From: Chelydra serpentina
Taxonomy: Eukaryota > Chordata > Testudines > Chelydridae
DNA: 64,000 nucleotides
NCBI GenBank assembly: GCA_037349315.1
Contig: JBAIAC010000214.1
Coordinates: forward strand, 1,488,001 to 1,552,000
Direction: 5' to 3'
How positions within the stretch are numbered: position 1 is the stretch's first letter; each line of letters begins with the position of its first letter. Shown here piece by piece: positions 33,081 through 44,841 of the stretch. A model generated the notes under the pieces. It saw nothing but the letters and a program-made list of their open reading frames with translations. It did not search any database and was not told the origin of the DNA. Both the position numbers and the translations under genes were made by a program.

Positions 33081-33944
33081 GAAAAGCCTCCAGCCTGCCA
33101 GCCCTATTAGCCCAACATTGAAACTGTTAAAGAGCCATTCAAGGGGTAATTCAGACATTTAACAGGCATTTGCCAACCCCCAGGTATATACTCTCAGTTT
33201 CTGAATTCACTGACAAAAACAGTTGTGCGTGACTGTAATGCATACCTGAGCCCATTTATCCACCGACTCTTTAAAAACTCCCACACCCCAGTCTGGATCG
33301 AGGCTGGTTATGTGATATGTATGTACCTCGTGAACCTTGTAACTGTTACTTGCAATTCCCCATCACCCAAGCCCCACCACAGATGTACAGAACCTTTCTT
33401 CTTAACTTGTGTCAATTTGATTTTAAACATTAGCTTTAATAAAAATTTGTACTCCAAACATGTCAGTCTACAGGACCTTAGTTTAAAATTTGCTTTAAAA
33501 ATATTTCATTAGTGAGTTGGTGAAGATTATAAAATCACATCTCTAAAAAAATCCTTGCAAGGATTTTTAGATGCACAATCATCTTTAGCCTTAAATAGTT
33601 GGATCTTCAGACATATAGCTTTTTAAATAAACCCTTCAAAAGACCGCCCTTATCTAAAATACACATTTTAATTACTATAGTAAAAAAAAAACTTGCTTCC
33701 AAAGTCTTCCTGTCCATCCTTTCTCCTTCCAGATAGCTGGACAAAGAGTTTCCCTTTCTTTACTTCTATCTGATGAACTAGTTTTAAGAGAACCTCCAGC
33801 AAAATCAGTACCTTAGTAAGATATGAAATATTTTGTAATACCTAAAATTGTTGGAAACATATTTTTTAAAGTTGGTGACATTTCATAAGCATGTCTATTG
33901 TCATGGAGATCACACAAGTAAATTAGTGTTCCCTTTTCCTAAAA
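33081..33944. other. A+T-rich sequence, no gene
   Basis: Possibly more of the PLE 3' region at its left edge; the rest is anonymous. Confidence 0.4.
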
Positions 33945-34870
33945 AGAACAGGAGTACTTGTGGCACCTTAGAGACTCAGGCCATGGCTACACTTGCAGAT
34001 GTACAGCGCTGAGAGTTAAACCCGTCTTCGTACAGCTGAGTAGGGAAAGCGCTGCAGCCTGTCCACACTGGCAGCTGCCAGCGCACTGCACTGTCGTGGC
34101 CACATTTGAGGCATTTGCAGCTGTATTGGGAGCGGTGCATTATGGGCAGCTATCCCAGCATTCAAGTGGCTGCAACGTGCTTTTCAAATGGGGGGGCGTG
34201 AGGTGGAGTGTGACAGGGAGCGTGTGGGGAGAGAGAGTGGGTTTTTGGGGTATTCCCAGAGTGTCAGCTCATTATCTCCTAAGTTTACACACACACACCT
34301 CCCCCGCCTCTCTCTCAGTCATTGAAAGCAAACAGCAGGGGCTTTGGATTTTTTTAGAGCAGATAAGCAGCCGCTTGCCGAAACCCCTTCCCCCTGCCCC
34401 CGCTGCCTCTCTCTTCAAGCTACCGTTTGCTGTCGGCACTCCTAACAGAGCCCCCCTGCCTGGCTCTCACTCATTCCAAGCAAACACTAGAGCTGTGTTT
34501 GTTTTTTTGATAAGCAGCCCCCAAAACGGAGCTCTGAACTCCAACCCGGAAGTGCCGTTTCAAAACAAAGGGAGCTTCCGGAGCTCAGTCAGTGTGTACT
34601 CCCACGACTACATTATAGCAACAACGTCTCAGCCACTACACAACACCTGTTATTCCTCTCGGGGACACGGAGTACCAGCAGCGCTGTAGCCACGGAGATA
34701 AAGCGCTGTACGTGCCTTGCCAGTATAGATAGCGAGTGAGGTACAGCTCTCTGGGAGGCTTTATTGCGCTGTAACTCACAACTGTAGCCAAGGCCTAACA
34801 CATTTATCTCAGCATAAGCTTTCATAGGCTATAGCCCACTTCATCGGATGCATAGAATGGAACACACAGA
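33945..34870 (-). mobile_element. PLE 3' tail, split by an 817-bp MITE
   Basis: AAAAAGAACAGGAGTACTTG TGGCACCTTAGAGACT precedes and AACACATTTATCTCAGCATAAGC, ATAGCCCACTTCATCGGATGCA follow the insertion. Confidence 0.7.
33979..34795. mobile_element. PIF/Harbinger-like element, 817 bp
   Basis: Inverted ends GGCCATGGCTACACTTGCAG and CAACTGTAGCCAAGGCC, with TCA/TAA as a degenerate 3-bp duplication. Subterminal TACAGCGCTGAGAGTTA / TTGCGCTGTAACTC also pair. No transposase frame. Confidence 0.7.
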
Positions 34871-35029
34871 AGCAAGATGTATATACACACACAGAAAACT
34901 TGGACGCTGCCATCCCAATTCTAAGAGGCTATTTAATGTAGATGAGCTATTATCAGCAGGAGAAAAAAAACCTTTTGTAGTGATAATCAAGGCGGCCTAT
35001 ATCAGACAGTTGACAAGAAGGTGTGAGGA

Positions 35030-35200
35030 TACTAACTTCCCGCAGCTCCCATTGGCCGGGAATGGCAAACCGCGGCCAGTGGGAGCTGCGAGCGGCCGTA
35101 CCTGCAGAGGTGGCAGGTAAACAAACCGGCCCGGCGCGCCAGGGGCTTACCCTGAGCAAGCCGTGGACCGAGTTTGGGAACCACTGTCTAGAGAGTCAGC
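35030..35200. mobile_element. hAT fragment
   Basis: GCAGCTCCCATTGGCCGGGA ... CAGGGGCTTACCCTGAGCAAGCC ... GAGTTTGGGAACCACTG is the end of a common hAT MITE. The GCAGCTCCCATTGGCC block recurs inside 39673-40554. Confidence 0.55.
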
Positions 35201-35574
35201 TGAGTTTTTTCAGAAAAATAGCGAGCATTAGCCAGTCTTGTTCGAAACCAGTGTCCAACTTCAGGATTAACAAGTGACAATGCACTTAACATTGGCCTCC
35301 AGTTTGTAGTGTGTGTGGTATCTCTTGCTTAAATAGAAAGTTTGATGCAACAGCCATGTTGGCTCACATAAACTGAGTTGTGTCTCCAGCATTCTTAACA
35401 GCCTCAATAAGTTCTTCTAAAATTGGCTTGGACAGCAACTGTCTTATAAGGCTTTCTGCATGTTGATGCAGTCCAGAAGCCTGGTGTTTTGCAGCCTTTT
35501 CATGTAGGGTGTCAGTATTGGCTCTGCTGATCAGTCTGGCAAACCAAGCTCCTCCACTCTTACTATTTAAATCC

Positions 35575-36237
35575 ATGACATGCGCACATCTTGAATACTG
35601 CGTGCAGTTCTGGTCACCCCATCTCAAAAAAGATACATTGGAATTGCAAAAGGTACAGGGAACGGCAACAAAAATGATTAGAGGTATGGAACAGATTCCA
35701 TATGAGGAGAGATTAAAAAGACTGGGACTTTTCAGCTTGGAAAAGAGACGACTAAGAGGGGATATGATAAAGGCCTATACAATCTTGACTGGTGTGGAGA
35801 AAATGAATAAGGAAGTGTTATTTATCCCTTCACTTAACACAAGAACCAGGGGTCACCCAATGAAATTAATAGGCAGCAAGTTTAAAACAAACAAAAGGAA
35901 GTATTTCTTTACACAATGCAGAGTCACCCATGGAACTTTTTGCCAGGGATGTTGTGAAGGCCAAGACTATAACAGGGTTCAAAAAAGAACTAGATAAGTT
36001 CACGGAGGACAGGTCCATCAATGGCTATTAGCCAGGATGGGCAGGGATGCAACACCATGCTCTGAGCGTCCCTAGCCTCTGTTTGCCAGAAGCTGGGAGT
36101 GGATGACAGGGGATGGATCAATCAATGATTCCCTGTTCTGTTCATTCCCTCTGAAGCACCTGGAATAGGGACTGTCGGAAGACAGGATACTGGGATAGAG
36201 GGACCATTGAGCTCATCCAATATGGCCATTCTTACAT
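35575..36237 (+). mobile_element. CR1 LINE 3' end
   Basis: Frame 35509-35997 holds [20 protein letters not shown] and [16 protein letters not shown]; the 3' untranslated part ends near CCAATATGGCCATTCTTA. Confidence 0.9.
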
Positions 36238-36872
36238 CAAAATAAATTATAATAATAAAAAAGTTTAGTACAGAACCTTCCCATGATAATGACCACTTGA
36301 GATAACGCTGATGTGAGATAACGACCTTGGCAAATAATGCATTTTAAAAATCTTGGCCTATTAGGAAACACATTTATATAAGTTTCCCAGTCACAAATCT
36401 AGCATTCTGTAGCAAAGTCACTAAAACATCGTCCAGCGCTCTGGCCGCTGTTGTTTGTCATGTCACCGTTCACTCTACCGCTCCGTCGCCAATGGCCCTG
36501 CACCGTCACCTTCTGCTGCCACCGTGACCTGTTCCGCCAGCTCTCAGTGATTTCATCTCTCAGCGGGGGAACCTCGCTGCTAGTGCAGGCTGGGCCGTGT
36601 CCTCCACAGAAACACTGTCCCACAGCAGGTGTAAGCACGTAGACCTGATTATCAGCGATTTCCGCTCTAGTGGTCACTTAAACCAAAAGACTCTCTATGG
36701 AGCCTAATCAGCTCGGTCTCTAAACAGGAGCGAGGGGCAGGTCAGATAGTGTCTGTGACTCTTAGGCTGAGCCCACACCACCTAGCAAAACACCTGGGCC
36801 CCACCCTCTCTCTTCACTAGGACCTGGCATCCAAACCTCCTGCTTAGCGAGTGCAGTTCGGTTGAGGGTGAC
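36238..36872. other. No gene or recognised repeat
   Basis: Nothing beyond short frames. Confidence 0.4.
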
Positions 36873-37025
36873 CAGGGCTTAATTTGTAACGAAAGAGGTG
36901 CCGGGGCTCACGCGAGTTTGTTACTCTCATAACAGATGTGACAAGCCCAGAGGTCCCAGGGCTGTGAACTGCCCAGCCTAGAGGTGCCAGGACTCAGCCC
37001 TGGCAAGCCCTGGCACAAATTAAGC
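36873..37025. mobile_element. Possible short MITE
   Basis: Ends CAGGGCTTAATTTGT and CACAAATTAAGC are near-complementary, and GCCCTGGCAAGCCCTGGC lies by the right end. No clear duplication. Confidence 0.45.
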
Positions 37026-37255
37026 ACGGAGGGAGCCCCCCCTCATTCAGTCAGGCTGAGCACAGTTCTGCTGCCCTTTACTCAATGAGGAGAACAACAT
37101 TTCATAACCCCACATTTAATACTACAGTGATTTGTAACCCAACACCAGCCAAAACTGATCACTTGGGCAGCACGGCTCAGTCTGCTGGACACCTAGGCAG
37201 AGTAGGTGAGTTTGTGTAAATACAGTCTGGTCCCGAAGCTTTTCCACGCCCCCCG

Positions 37256-37816
37256 TGTGATGAACTAGGACTGTTGTTAATGTTTTCCCTGAGTACTGTG
37301 TGGGTGCCTCAGTTTCCCTATGCAGTGCTTGAGTATCTAGGTGGTGGAACAAGGATGCATGAGTGTTACAGAGGGGCCTGGACACAGAGAATGGCCGACA
37401 CTCTGTATCTTAGCAACCGATGGCCCCGGGCCCTCCCCTGCAAAGGTGAGAGCTGAAGGTGTTCGAACAAAGGGATCAGGTGACCTCCTGGCCCGGGAGG
37501 CAGACAAAGGGGGAGGAGGGGCTGGATAGTTTCAGTTTGGAGCTGGCCGGAGAAGAGGGGAGAGAGGCAGACAGGGTCTGGCCTCCCTGCCCCCGTTTGG
37601 AGCTGTGGGGTGAAATGCAGGGAGCCCCCAGGCTGGGGTCTAAGCTCCCTGCCCCCCGGAAGGACCCGACTGAGGGGTCCTGGATGTACTGACAAGCTCT
37701 GGTTGGACTGTGTTCCTGGCATCTCTAATAAACCTTCTGTTCTACTGGCTGGCTGAGACTCCCAGTGAATCCGGGGAAGAGGGGTACAGGGCCTGACTCC
37801 CCCACACTCCGTGACA
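37256..37816 (+). mobile_element. Solo LTR, family A copy 2, with perfect 5-bp duplication
   Basis: 561 bp, TGTGATGAACTAGG ... CCGTGACA, flanked by CCCCG at 37251-37255 and 37817-37821. Aligns along the full length of 1581-2140 and fixes that family's ends. Confidence 0.88.
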
Positions 37817-39147
37817 CCCCGGCTCACCACTAGCTCAGTCAGACCTTGCTTATCAATAATAAATTGAAATGATTAGGTTGGTCAATACAGCCGAAACAAA
37901 TGTGCCGACATTGTCATAAATCACAGCTGTGTGAGGAAGCTAGTCTTTGTTCAGACTTTTCAAACCCATTCTGCTCTCTTAGGTACAAGTATTTTCTCAT
38001 GTACTGTACATGCTTTTAAATTGCGTATTAATATTTCAATTCAATTTTCCAACCAATGACTAAACTGTCAACACTGCATGTAACTGGGAGGGGGGGGGGG
38101 CTTGGGGAGATTCAGGGGGGTTGTACACTTCCCTTGGAGGGAGGGTCTAGGGAAATCCCTGCCCTGGTCCCCTCTCCTGCCCGTGGGGTTACTGGGGCTT
38201 GTTCCAGCACCCCGGGAACTCCTGCCCTTCGCAGCGCAGCATGGGGTCTGATCCCTGAAGCTCAGCTTCCTGCCATCTCTGCAGCAGGCCCTGAGTTAGC
38301 TGTGGGCCCCGGGGCATGGAAGAGGCTACACGTGCTGAGTCCCTCTGTGCGGCTGGTCCATTGGGCCTGTGAACTCTCTGGGAGAGGGCCCGTCTCTCAC
38401 TGAGTCCGTGCGTGACTCAGCATGCTGGGGCCCTGCAGACAGTAATACACCCAGTTGGCAAAGGCCAGCCACCTGCAGCTCTCAGCAGCTCCGTACTGTG
38501 GTGGCAGGGGAGACAGGGGGCTGGCACACGCAGATAGCCAGAGCGGGGAGCGGGCCGGCACCTCGCAGCCAGGGAAAGGAGCTCGGCCCAGGCAGGCCAA
38601 GTGGCGTTTCCTCCGCTAGATGGCGGCACACTCCTCTGAAGCACCGTGCGGTGAGGATGCTGCCCCAGACCGCATGCAGCTGCTCCCCCCCAGGGATTCA
38701 CACCCAGAGCCCCTCTGCAGGGGGAGCCTCCCAGGCTGGTCAGAGCCTTTCTGAGCCGCAGCCCATCTTTTGCTGCTGGCCGAGGGCTTGCAGGAGCTGG
38801 TAGATCCCAGGGGGTCTGGGCACCACTGGAGCGCCTGGGCAGAGCAGAGAGGGCACAAACACCCAGGGCTGAAATGCCTTTCTGGCTTTCTGAGGCTTTA
38901 GCCAGATGCAAGTGATCGGGCTCAGTCACTGGCTTCAATGCGCCAGCCTCTGAGACACAGGAAGTCACAATCTCATGGTCACTTCCTGCCTTAATCTCTG
39001 TGCATGTGACCTATGCGAGGGCCTAGCTAGAAGACAGTGGGGCCAGAGCAATAAGCAGTGGGGGGAGGGGAAAAGGCGATTATCCACCCCCCTTCCTGCC
39101 CCGCACCCAAAAGAAAAACAACACACCAGGCTTCCCAGAAGAGATCA
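37817..39147. other. No gene or recognised repeat
   Basis: Includes a G-run near 38091-38100. The frames at 38056-38968 overlap on both strands and show no family signature. Confidence 0.4.
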
Positions 39148-39360
39148 TAAGAACGGCCAGACAGGGTCAGACCAAAGGTCCCTCTAGCCCAGTGTCCTGT
39201 CCTCCGACAGTGGCCAGTGGCAGGTGCCCCCGAGGGAATGAACAGAACAGGGAATCAAGGGATCCATCCTGTCGCCCATTCCCAGCTAATAGCCCTTGAT
39301 GGACCTATGCTCCATGGACTTGTCTACTTCTTTTGTGAACCCTGTTGAACCTGATCACTC
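39148..39360 (-). mobile_element. CR1 3' untranslated fragment
   Basis: ATCATAAGAACGGCCAGACAGG ... CCTCTAGCCCAGTGTCCTG ... CTAATAGCCCTTGATGGACC. Confidence 0.85.
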
Positions 39361-39672
39361 TGGTTTTAATCTGAATTGCAGGACGGGTGGCTGAAGGTTT
39401 TAGATATTGAGGGGAAAATGCCATGGAGTCCAGCCCCAGAGCAGGATGGGTCCCTGCAGTCCGTTTTCCAAAGCACCATCTAATAGCTGCTCCCTGCCAC
39501 CCTCGCCAGGCCTGGCCTTTGCCACATTGTGCCCGTTGCAGGGCTGCTGACTGGATGCCTCCTTGCACAGGGGAGCAGGGTGCAGTGTCACCCAGCTCCC
39601 TGCATATCAGGCCAGCAGCTCCAGAAGCTGCAACAGCCTCGCCTGAGCCAGTCTGCGAATGAACGTGTAGAC

Positions 39673-40554
39673 CAGGGGTGGGCAAACTTTTTGGCCCGAG
39701 GGCCACATCTGGGTATGGAAGTTGTATGGCAGGCCATGAATGCTCTCGAAATTGGGGTTGGGGTACAGGAGGGGGTGAGGGTTCTGGCTGGGGGAGCAGG
39801 CTCTGGGGTGGGGCCAGAAATGAGGATGTCAGGGTGCGGGAGGGGGGTCCGGGCTGGGGCAGGGGGCTGAGGTGCGGAAGGGGGTGTGGGCTCTGGGGTG
39901 TGGCTGGGGATGAGGGGTGTGAGGTGTATGAGGGTGCTTTAGGCTGGGACCAAGGGGCTCGGAGTGTGGGAGGGAGCTTCGGGCTGGGGCAGGGGATTGG
40001 GGGCACGGACGGGTGTGAGAGCTCCGGCTGGGGCTGTGGTCTCTGGGATGAGGGAGCTGGTGCAGGAGGGGGCTCTGGGCTGGGATTGAGGGGTTCAGAG
40101 GGCAGGAGGGGGATCAGGGCTGGGGCATGGGAGGGGGTACAGGCTCTGGGTGGCGCTTACCTTAAGCAGCTCCTGGAAGCAGCAGCAGCATGTCCCCCCT
40201 CTGGCTCCTATGCAGAGGCGCGGCCAAGTGGCTCTGTGCGCTGCCCCGTTCTCAAGCGCTGCCCTGCAGCTCTCATTGGCCGCAGTTCACGACCAATGGG
40301 AGCTGCAGGGGCGGCGCTTGCGGACGGGGCAGCGCACAGAGCCGCCTGGCCCCTCTGCCTAGGAGCTAGAGAGGGGCCATGCCGCTGCTTCCAGAAGCGG
40401 CGCAGAGAAGAGCACACACCGACCCCTGACCCCACGCCCCAGCTGGAGCGTGGGAGCGGGGCAAGCCCCGGACCCTGCTCCCCAGCAGGAGCTCGAGGGC
40501 TAGATTAAATTGGCTGACAGGCCACATCTGGGGGCTGTAGTTTGCCCACCCCTG
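39673..40554. mobile_element. hAT-type element, 882 bp
   Basis: Inverted ends CAGGGGTGGGCAAACTTT and GTAGTTTGCCCACCCCTG, flanked by GTGTAGAC / GTGTATAC (7 of 8). Interior is a degenerate GGGGCTGGG-type array. No transposase frame. Confidence 0.88.
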
Positions 40555-40790
40555 GTGTATACAGCTGTGTACCCTTAGTTCTGATTGGCGTTAGAACAGC
40601 TAATCCTCTCGCATCAGCACAGGTCACCTCTCGCTGTTGGTGTGCTCTGTGCGTGCACACTGCTCTGCTAAACATCGCCTTTCCCAGGGGTTTGCCCTGC
40701 AGGCAGATGGACTTGCTCACCTATGAGGTCTGTCCCCAGTCCTGCAGCGAGGAGAAATGCTGCATTAAGTTAGAGGAAATAAAGGGCCCT

Positions 40791-41238
40791 GTGGCAGGGC
40801 AGGGGTAAAATCCCCCTATAAAGCCCTGCCAAACTGCTGGCTGCGGCCTGCTCCCTGGCCAGGGGTAGGGCTGCAGGTATCCAGCAGGCGGCCCAGCTGC
40901 GAGCCCTAATGAGGAACAGGTTGAGCTAAGTGCTGGCAGCTGGGTGGAGTCAGGAGGGCTCTAAAGCCCAGGGCAAACCCCAGAGAAGGGGCTAGCCTGA
41001 GAGGAGACAGGAAGGGGGTTTGGCTGTCTCCTTACAATGGAGGGAAACCTCAAAGGGCCAGGAGACCCTGGGGAGGGTCTGTGGGGCACTAACTGTTGGG
41101 GGATCTGGGAACTGCACACGCACTATAAATACAGACACTGGGGTGAACCGGCAACAGCAGGTGTTGGGACTCCTAATTGCACCAGCCAAACACAGGGCGC
41201 AGGGATGAGAGGGAGAAACCTGCGCGGACCCTGTGACA
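40791..41238 (+). mobile_element. Putative solo LTR, family D
   Basis: TGTGGCAGGGCAGGGG ... ACCCTGTGACA, 448 bp, with CCTATAAAGCC as a TATA box about 30 bp from the left end. Flanks GGCCC/CGCCC match at 4 of 5. Confidence 0.55.
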
Positions 41239-43245
41239 CGCCCAATGAGTTAAAGGTATTAACATGACCTTGCAATGCTAACATTAAACTGATGTAATCC
41301 ATCATCATCATGGTCCTATTTCGCCTCGGGCGCTTAGGGCAGTGACGAAGCTTCTCCACTCTGACCTAAACAGCCCGGTGCTGGTGCAAGTTTGCCAGGT
41401 CCGGGCGTGGCTGATCAAACCGTGCTCTGGGCCTCTCTCTCCAGCAGCAAGGCTGCAAGTCCGAGTCAGCACCAGAGACAGATGCTGCCTTTCCCAGCTT
41501 TGCTGCTCTTTTCTCTCCCCTTTGGGGCGTCTGTCTTGTTTTGCCTTCAGGAAACCGGATCGGACTTTTAACAACAGCGTCAGCCCCAGCCCAGCTCAGC
41601 TCATCTCTCCCCTTTCCCCCAAAGAAGTTATTCTCGTCTCCAGACCATCTAAAAGGCTGTCGGCGGGGGGTTCCTTCCATAAAACTCCCCACAGCTACGG
41701 GGAAAGGGAACCAGCAGTGGTGTTAACCAAAGCCTTGCGTAATACTTTACACTTCAAATGCTTTCCCTGGTGTTCTTCCTTTTTCTGTCTCTTTGATACA
41801 CGGTTAAAAAGCTGCTTAGTAGCGTTGTTAGCACACAACGGGAGTTGCCAGCGGTACCATGACACCCCCCCAGCCCACCCGCCCTGCTGAACGCTGTGGT
41901 GGTGAGATGAGTGCTGTGAACATCTCACCCCTTGTTGGGCGAGACACGGCTGTTGCTCCCTCCCACCACGCGTGCGGCCTGGTTCCGCCCCGGGCCGTCG
42001 TTCCAGCTGCAGTTCCCTCTGGCAACGTGTTCATCTCTCGGGGGAGCCAAGCAACCCAGTAACCCCAGCTGCTCCCCACCTCCCACGGCCCTGTCTGCAG
42101 ATGGGTCAGTAGGAGAAAGCAGGCGGGACTGGGACTGAGCCCAGGGAAGAGGAACACTGGGACCAGGCTGCAGGAGCTGAGAGTCGATCCAGTGGACTGA
42201 GACTCAAGGGTGAGGGGAGAACCCAGCCCCCAAGGGGTGGGAGATACTGGGGAGCCAGAGCAGCCAAGAGAGACCAGGGGCCAGTGACTCAGAGCAGAGT
42301 TTGCCACGGGACAGGGTGGCACACAGGCCAGTGAGGGAGGAAGGGGAGAGACAGTCCCTCTGGGCACAACTCTGGGATGAACGGGGCCTTTAGGGAAATG
42401 CCAGGGGTGTGGCCAGGAGGAACAGGCTGAGACTAAAACGGAAACATCAGGCTGAACAGCAGGAACTGGACCTGCCAGCGAGATGCGTGAGGCTGAGGGG
42501 CCTGGAGAACAGCAGTGGCTCAGCCTAGGAGCCGTTGCTAAATTAAACGCACTGTCCTACTGCTGAAGGAGAACTAGCTGCTACAGCCCCACTCGGCGCC
42601 CAGCACAGCTGGCAGGGAGCCCGGGAACTATTAACAGCTGTTGTTCTCCTCCCTCCAGCTTCCCAGGAGCAGGGCTGCCTGCTCCCAGCTGGCTAGCCCG
42701 TGGATTGTGGAAGGGGGCAACCCAGGCTGGGGCTGAGACAAGCCATGTCCCCTTCATGCCAATCCAGCCACAGGCAACAAGAGACAAGAACTCAGTCCCC
42801 CGGCTCCTCTGATCAGAGGTGCCACAGCGTCACCCGCTCCCTCCAGTACAGCCGACGCAGGCCGACTAACTCCCCAGTAACACTGATGCAGAACTGACCT
42901 GTGAACCCCGATCAGCACTTCCCTCCCCGAAATAGCCACCACCTCAACACATCTTCACCAAACTCTGCTCCCCACACCAGCTCACCCCCTCCACATCAAG
43001 CACCTGCTCCCGCCCCCCGCCTCCACCAGACCAGTCCTCCTCCTCGCTCTTCCAGCTCTCAGTCAGTCACTCTCTCCACTCAGCGCTCCTTTGCCCCTCT
43101 GGTCTGTCCAGCCCACGCCTCGTGCTGGCCCACTCCCACTCTCCATGTCCTCCACTCGTGCTGCTGAGCCCAGCTGGATATGGCCACGTGAGCAGAGACG
43201 CCCCCCGCCCCCAGGCAACACAGAAAGACGCTTTCTCCTCCTCCA
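41239..43245. other. No gene recognised; possible LTR-like part
   Basis: 42100-42560 (GGGACTGGGACTGAGCCC ... AATTAAACGCACTGTCC) resembles LTR sequence but has no defined ends. Confidence 0.35.
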
Positions 43246-44740
43246 TAGGGTGACCATACGTCCAGCTTTGGCCGGGACAGTCCCTTTTTTAAACCCTGTC
43301 CCGGACGTCCCAACTTTGTTGGCAAACGTGGCCATTTGTCCCGTTTGCTCTCGCTCACTTGATCGGTTGCTAGAGCATACAGGATAAATACCCAGTTTTG
43401 TCAAAAAAGTGGGGTGCGGTGTGGAGGAATGTGCGGGGGGTGGGGCGATCAGTGATGCCAGCCCCACACAGGGGGACAGGCAGGGCTCAGGCGGGGGGCA
43501 GGCAGGGCTCGAGCGAGCGGCCAATCATGGCCTGGCAGGCCCATATAAGAAAGGGGGCAGGGCAGGGCAGAGGTCAGTAGCTGACTGGAGTTGGAGGGGA
43601 GAAGACCAGGCTCCTAGCAGGAGGAAGGAACCCCAGCACCTGGGACAATTTAGTGCTGCAAGCAGGCACTGGGGAAGCTAGAGAGAGCTCCTGGCAGCCT
43701 GCTGGGGCCTGAAGGCTGAGACCGGGGGCTGGAGCCACATGGGAAGTGGCCCTGGGACACAGGACTGTAATTGCCACTGGGGTAGTGGCTGGGCGGAGTT
43801 TGTGGCTCCCCGAAAGGGGAGTGTGTGGCACAGCCAGAGGGCACGGTCACAGAAGAGGACCCTGCGGTCCTTGCAGGGACACGGGTCCAGGAACAGAGGT
43901 GACAGTGGGTGAGACGCCACCAGAAGAGGGCGCAGAGCTAATTCCCGAGACAGCCCGCAGGAGGTGCCACAGTGGTGAGTCGCACTGCGTCACAGTGCCC
44001 TATTCCTGGGCCAGGTTTGATCGGTATTTGAGGGCTGGCCCCATGACCCCTATTGACTCTGCAGAGCACAGGTGGCTGTGGCAGGGTACCTGTCCCCTTT
44101 ACCTCAGGGTGGTGTTTGCTGGGTGTGACCAGCGGTGCGGCTGGCCGTGAGCAGGACTCGGGCGTTATTATATCCTTGGTAACAGCTCCCTTAGCCCTAG
44201 AGTTCAGACTCTGCCCTGGGACATGAGCAGATGGACTAGCCATACAACACCCTTATGTCATTGATTTGTCCCTTCGGGTGACCCCCGCCCCCCATCCCTT
44301 ATTTTGAGATGGACTGAGATGTATTACAATTGTTAAAAAGGCCCATTGCAAACATGACATTGACGCTTATGATAATTGCAGCATATACTTGAGGCCAGCA
44401 GAAATGTACATGTAACCCAGGCCTGCTGGTTGTGGCTCTCTGCCCCTCTCTGGTGGCACCGAGACCAGCTAGAGATCGATGAGTCTGCTACAGCCGTCAC
44501 TAAGCGCCACGTGGCTTTTAGCTCATGCAATGGAGGCTCATGCACTAAGTAGCAAAGGTCCCAGGTTCAATTCCACCCACGGATGAGCGGGGTCTATTGG
44601 TGTTACATACGCTTGAGAGAAAAATACACAATATGCCAAGGGCGATGGTGTTTGCCTGGAAAGTCCCTTAAAATAAAGCGCTGTCTCTTATTTTTCATGT
44701 GGTTTTCCCTTATTTCCATCCACCAAAGGGGGTCACCCTA
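43246..44740. mobile_element. TAGGGTGACCA-type MITE ends with material between
   Basis: Left end TAGGGTGACCATACGTCC with an internal inverted repeat (GGGACAGTCC ... CCCGGACGTCC). Right end GGGGGTCACCCTA at 44740. The 1.5 kb between includes LTR-like sequence (about 43480-43993 with CATATAAGAAAGG) and the short element at 44411. Flanks do not match, so the ends may belong to different copies. Confidence 0.45.
44411..44607 (+). mobile_element. Short TG...CA element with tRNA-like promoter boxes
   Basis: Starts TGTAACCC and ends GTGTTACA (6-bp inverted ends). It holds an A-box-like TAGCTCATGCAATGG (44519-44533) and a B box GGTTCAATTCC (44564-44574) with tRNA-like spacing. Could be a tRNA-derived SINE or a small LTR. 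Confidence 0.4.
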
Positions 44741-44802
44741 AGACATCCCCTCAGTCCTATAACTCCAGAGGTATCTGTGTTAGCAGCTTCAGCAGAGTGT
44801 AC

Positions 44803-44841
44803 AGTCACTCTCACTCTCACTCTCACACTCACACTCACACC
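44803..44841. repeat. (CTCACT/CACTCA) microsatellite
   Basis: Imperfect CACTCT and CACTCA hexamers over about 39 bp. Confidence 0.85.

Noticed and set aside
38056..38968. Possible gene between LTR A2 and a CR1
   Set aside because: Competing frames on both strands, no family signature, no plausible exon borders.
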